NCBI GenBank assembly: GCA_003223145.1
Contig: QHXY01000005.1
Span: 1-32,590, forward strand
Reading direction: 5' to 3'
DNA length: 32,590 nucleotides
DNA from: Acidobacteriota bacterium
GTDB lineage: Bacteria; Acidobacteriota; Polarisedimenticolia; Gp22-AA2
This document shows, in pieces, positions 30,861 through 32,590 of the stretch. Both the position numbers and the translations under genes were made by a program. Position 1 is the stretch's first letter. Each line of letters opens with the position of its first letter. The notes under the pieces were generated by a model, which saw only the letters and a program-made list of their open reading frames with translations, did no database searches and was not told where the DNA came from.

Positions 30861-32590
30861 ATGCCCCGCGGATTCAGACTGACGTCGACACTTTTCGTCA
30901 TGCTGGTGTTGCTCCTGCCGGCCGCATCGACGTCCGGCGCGATCGGCCAATCGGGGCCGAGCGTGGCGCGGCTGTGGGACGAGCAGCTGCTCGCCGCCAT
31001 CCGCATCGACATCCCCAAGCCTCCGGCGCATGCGCGCAATCTGTTCCATCTGTCGGTGGCCATGTGGGATGCGTGGGCGGCCTATTCGCCCACGGCGATC
31101 GGCTACCTGGTGAAGGAGAAGCACAGCGCGGTCGACGTGGAGGCGGCGCGGGCCGAGGCGATCAGCTACGCCGCCTACCGGCTGCTGAAGTACCGTTTCC
31201 CGGTCGGCTACCTGGACATCGATCTCAAGCCGTGCCATCCGAATGACGCGATCTCGCAGGCGGCGTTCGACACCCAGATGGATGCGCTGGGGTACGACAG
31301 GACCATCACCACGACGGACGGGGATTCGCCCGCGGCGCTCGGCAACCGGATCGCCGCGGCGGTCATCGCCTACGGCCAGACCGACGGCTCGAACGAAGGC
31401 GTGGGCCTGTGCTATCCGGACGACACCGGCTACGCTCCGGTCAACCCGGCGCTGATCTTCAAGCTGCCGGGCGTCGGGTCCCTCGTTGATCCGAACCACT
31501 GGCAGCCGCTGGCCTTCGACTTCTTCGTGACGCAGAACGGTATTCCGATCGGGCAGTCGATCCAGAGATTCGTCGGCGTGGGCTGGGGGGACGTCAAGCC
31601 GTTCGCCCTGGGACCGGGGGATGTCGATGCCGGGACCGGTCTTCATATGGACCCGGGTCCGCAGCCCCGTCTGGGCGGCGCGGGGGACGCGGTCGTGAAG
31701 GACGCGATGGTGGAGCTGATCCGGTTGAGCAGCCGCATCGACACGACGCAGAACGTGCTCGTCGATGTCTCCCCCGGGGCGATGTTCAACAGCTCGCTCG
31801 GCTCCGACGACGGCGCGGGCTACCCGAGCAACCCGGCCACGGGTGCGCCGTACGCGCCCGACCTCGTCAATCGCGCCGACTATCAGCGCGTCGTCACCGA
31901 GTTCTGGGCGGACGGCCCGAGATCGGAGACGCCTCCGGGACACTGGAACGTGATCGCCAATGCCGTTTCGGACAATCCCCTGATGAGCCGCCAGAAGCGT
32001 CCCGGCGCCAGGGGAAGAGCGGTCAACGATCTCGAATGGGACGTGAAGGTCTATCTGGCGCTCAACGGCGCGGTGCACGATGCCGCGATCTGGGCCTGGG
32101 GCAACAAGAACGTCTACGACTCGTCACGGCCGATCACCTTGATCCGCTACATGGCCGGTCTGGGCCAGTCCTCGGACCCGTCGCTTCCGTCGTACCACCC
32201 GGATGGCCTGCCCCTGGTGCCGGGTCTCATCGAGCTGATCACGCCGGAGGCCACGCAACCCGGCGGCGAGCTCGCGAGCCTCGCCGCTTTCGTGGGCCAG
32301 ATCGCCATCCGCACCTGGCTCGGCGGCCCCCACGATCCGGCGACCCAGGTGAGCGGGGTCGGCTGGAAGCGCGGGGTGCAGTGGATGCCGTACATGCCGA
32401 AGAATTTCGTGACCCCGCCCTTCCCGGGTTACACCTCGGGGCACAGCACGTTCAGCCGGTCGGCCGCCGAAGTGCTGGCGGCGATCACCGGCACGCCGTT
32501 CTTCCCCGGCGGGCTCGGGAGCTTCGTCGCGCTTCAGAACGTCTTCTTGGGCATCGAGCACGGCCCTGGCGCGACGGTCGTGCTGCAGTG
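30861..32590 (+). CDS. Secreted vanadium-dependent haloperoxidase-like (PAP2) protein, cut by window end
   Basis: An open frame of 576 codons from ATG 30861 that runs off the window; it is not in the ORF track because it has no stop here. A signal peptide (LTSTLFVMLVLLLPAASTSG) is followed by an all-helical protein: ARNLFHLSVAMWDAWAAYSP, DLEWDVKVYLALNGAVHDAAIWAWG, SSRPITLIRYMAGLG, then PFPGYTSGHSTFSRSAAEVLAA, the vanadate/phosphate-binding SGH segment of the PAP2 and haloperoxidase superfamily. The final arginine and vanadate-ligating histidine should follow just after the window end (FLGIEHGPGATVVLQ is the lead-in). Members either oxidise halides with peroxide or act as acid phosphatases, and sequence alone cannot decide. 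It would act outside the cytoplasm. Confidence 0.85.
   Translation, partial: MPRGFRLTSTLFVMLVLLLPAASTSGAIGQSGPSVARLWDEQLLAAIRIDIPKPPAHARNLFHLSVAMWDAWAAYSPTAIGYLVKEKHSAVDVEAARAEAISYAAYRLLKYRFPVGYLDIDLKPCHPNDAISQAAFDTQMDALGYDRTITTTDGDSPAALGNRIAAAVIAYGQTDGSNEGVGLCYPDDTGYAPVNPALIFKLPGVGSLVDPNHWQPLAFDFFVTQNGIPIGQSIQRFVGVGWGDVKPFALGPGDVDAGTGLHMDPGPQPRLGGAGDAVVKDAMVELIRLSSRIDTTQNVLVDVSPGAMFNSSLGSDDGAGYPSNPATGAPYAPDLVNRADYQRVVTEFWADGPRSETPPGHWNVIANAVSDNPLMSRQKRPGARGRAVNDLEWDVKVYLALNGAVHDAAIWAWGNKNVYDSSRPITLIRYMAGLGQSSDPSLPSYHPDGLPLVPGLIELITPEATQPGGELASLAAFVGQIAIRTWLGGPHDPATQVSGVGWKRGVQWMPYMPKNFVTPPFPGYTSGHSTFSRSAAEVLAAITGTPFFPGGLGSFVALQNVFLGIEHGPGATVVLQ

Noticed and set aside
1-32590. CRISPR arrays, tRNA or rRNA genes, insertion sequences, attachment sites
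   Set aside because: No regularly spaced repeats, cloverleaf or rRNA-like segments, transposase or integrase motifs were found by eye on either strand.

Overview
The window is a high-GC bacterial chromosome segment packed with genes on both strands. No plasmid, phage or insertion-sequence gene was seen. The mix (rhomboid protease, HNH endonuclease, Ddl/HflX, paired M16 peptidases, secreted amidohydrolases, arsenosugar genes, a polysaccharide locus, a halogenase-like flavoprotein beside a haloperoxidase-like protein) suits a soil or sediment heterotroph. An Acidobacteriota-like lineage is my guess from general gene style only; nothing here fixes the taxon.

Layout. (1) 1-7 kb is housekeeping: a partial CDS, a secreted protein of unknown function, a rhomboid protease, an HNH endonuclease, hflX-ddl (GTPase and cell-wall ligase), a thioredoxin/TlpA pair and an L-asparaginase II. 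(2) 7-12.7 kb (+) is an MFS transporter, an active-type M16 peptidase, an inactive-type M16 partner and a secreted D-aminoacylase-like amidohydrolase, which reads as a peptide-degradation operon. (3) 12.7-15.8 kb (-) is an APC amino-acid permease and a second secreted amidohydrolase. (4) 15.8-23.2 kb is a surface-glycan locus. Its minus side has a Wzx-like flippase and a 918-residue fusion (methyltransferase, deacetylase-like, methyltransferase, transglutaminase-like). Its plus side has a GT2 glycosyltransferase, a methyltransferase and a GT-C membrane protein. (5) 23.1-24.5 kb (-) is an arsenosugar pair: ArsS and its peroxidase-like partner. (6) 24.5-24.85 kb is a structured intergenic region with two large inverted repeats and a good promoter. 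(7) 24.85-29.2 kb (+) is a sirtuin, larC, a small unknown gene and metG. (8) 29.2-32.6 kb has a flavin-dependent halogenase-like gene diverging from a vanadium-haloperoxidase-like secreted protein cut by the window end.

Two things stand out. First is the four-part fusion in the glycan locus, an unusual architecture with an apparently intact transglutaminase triad. Second is a cluster of breaks between about 8.3 and 19.4 kb. In the M16 partner, the second amidohydrolase and the flippase, both halves of the protein are recognisable, but they sit in different frames and a short conserved stretch between them is missing. The MFS/M16 boundary has also lost its stop and start codons. These look like short deletions, from real decay or from assembly. 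The long ORFs of the track across these joins (990 aa, 907 aa, 548 aa) should not be taken as genuine fusions. Promoters were read by eye against the sigma-70 consensus. All family calls are from recognised motifs without database searches.
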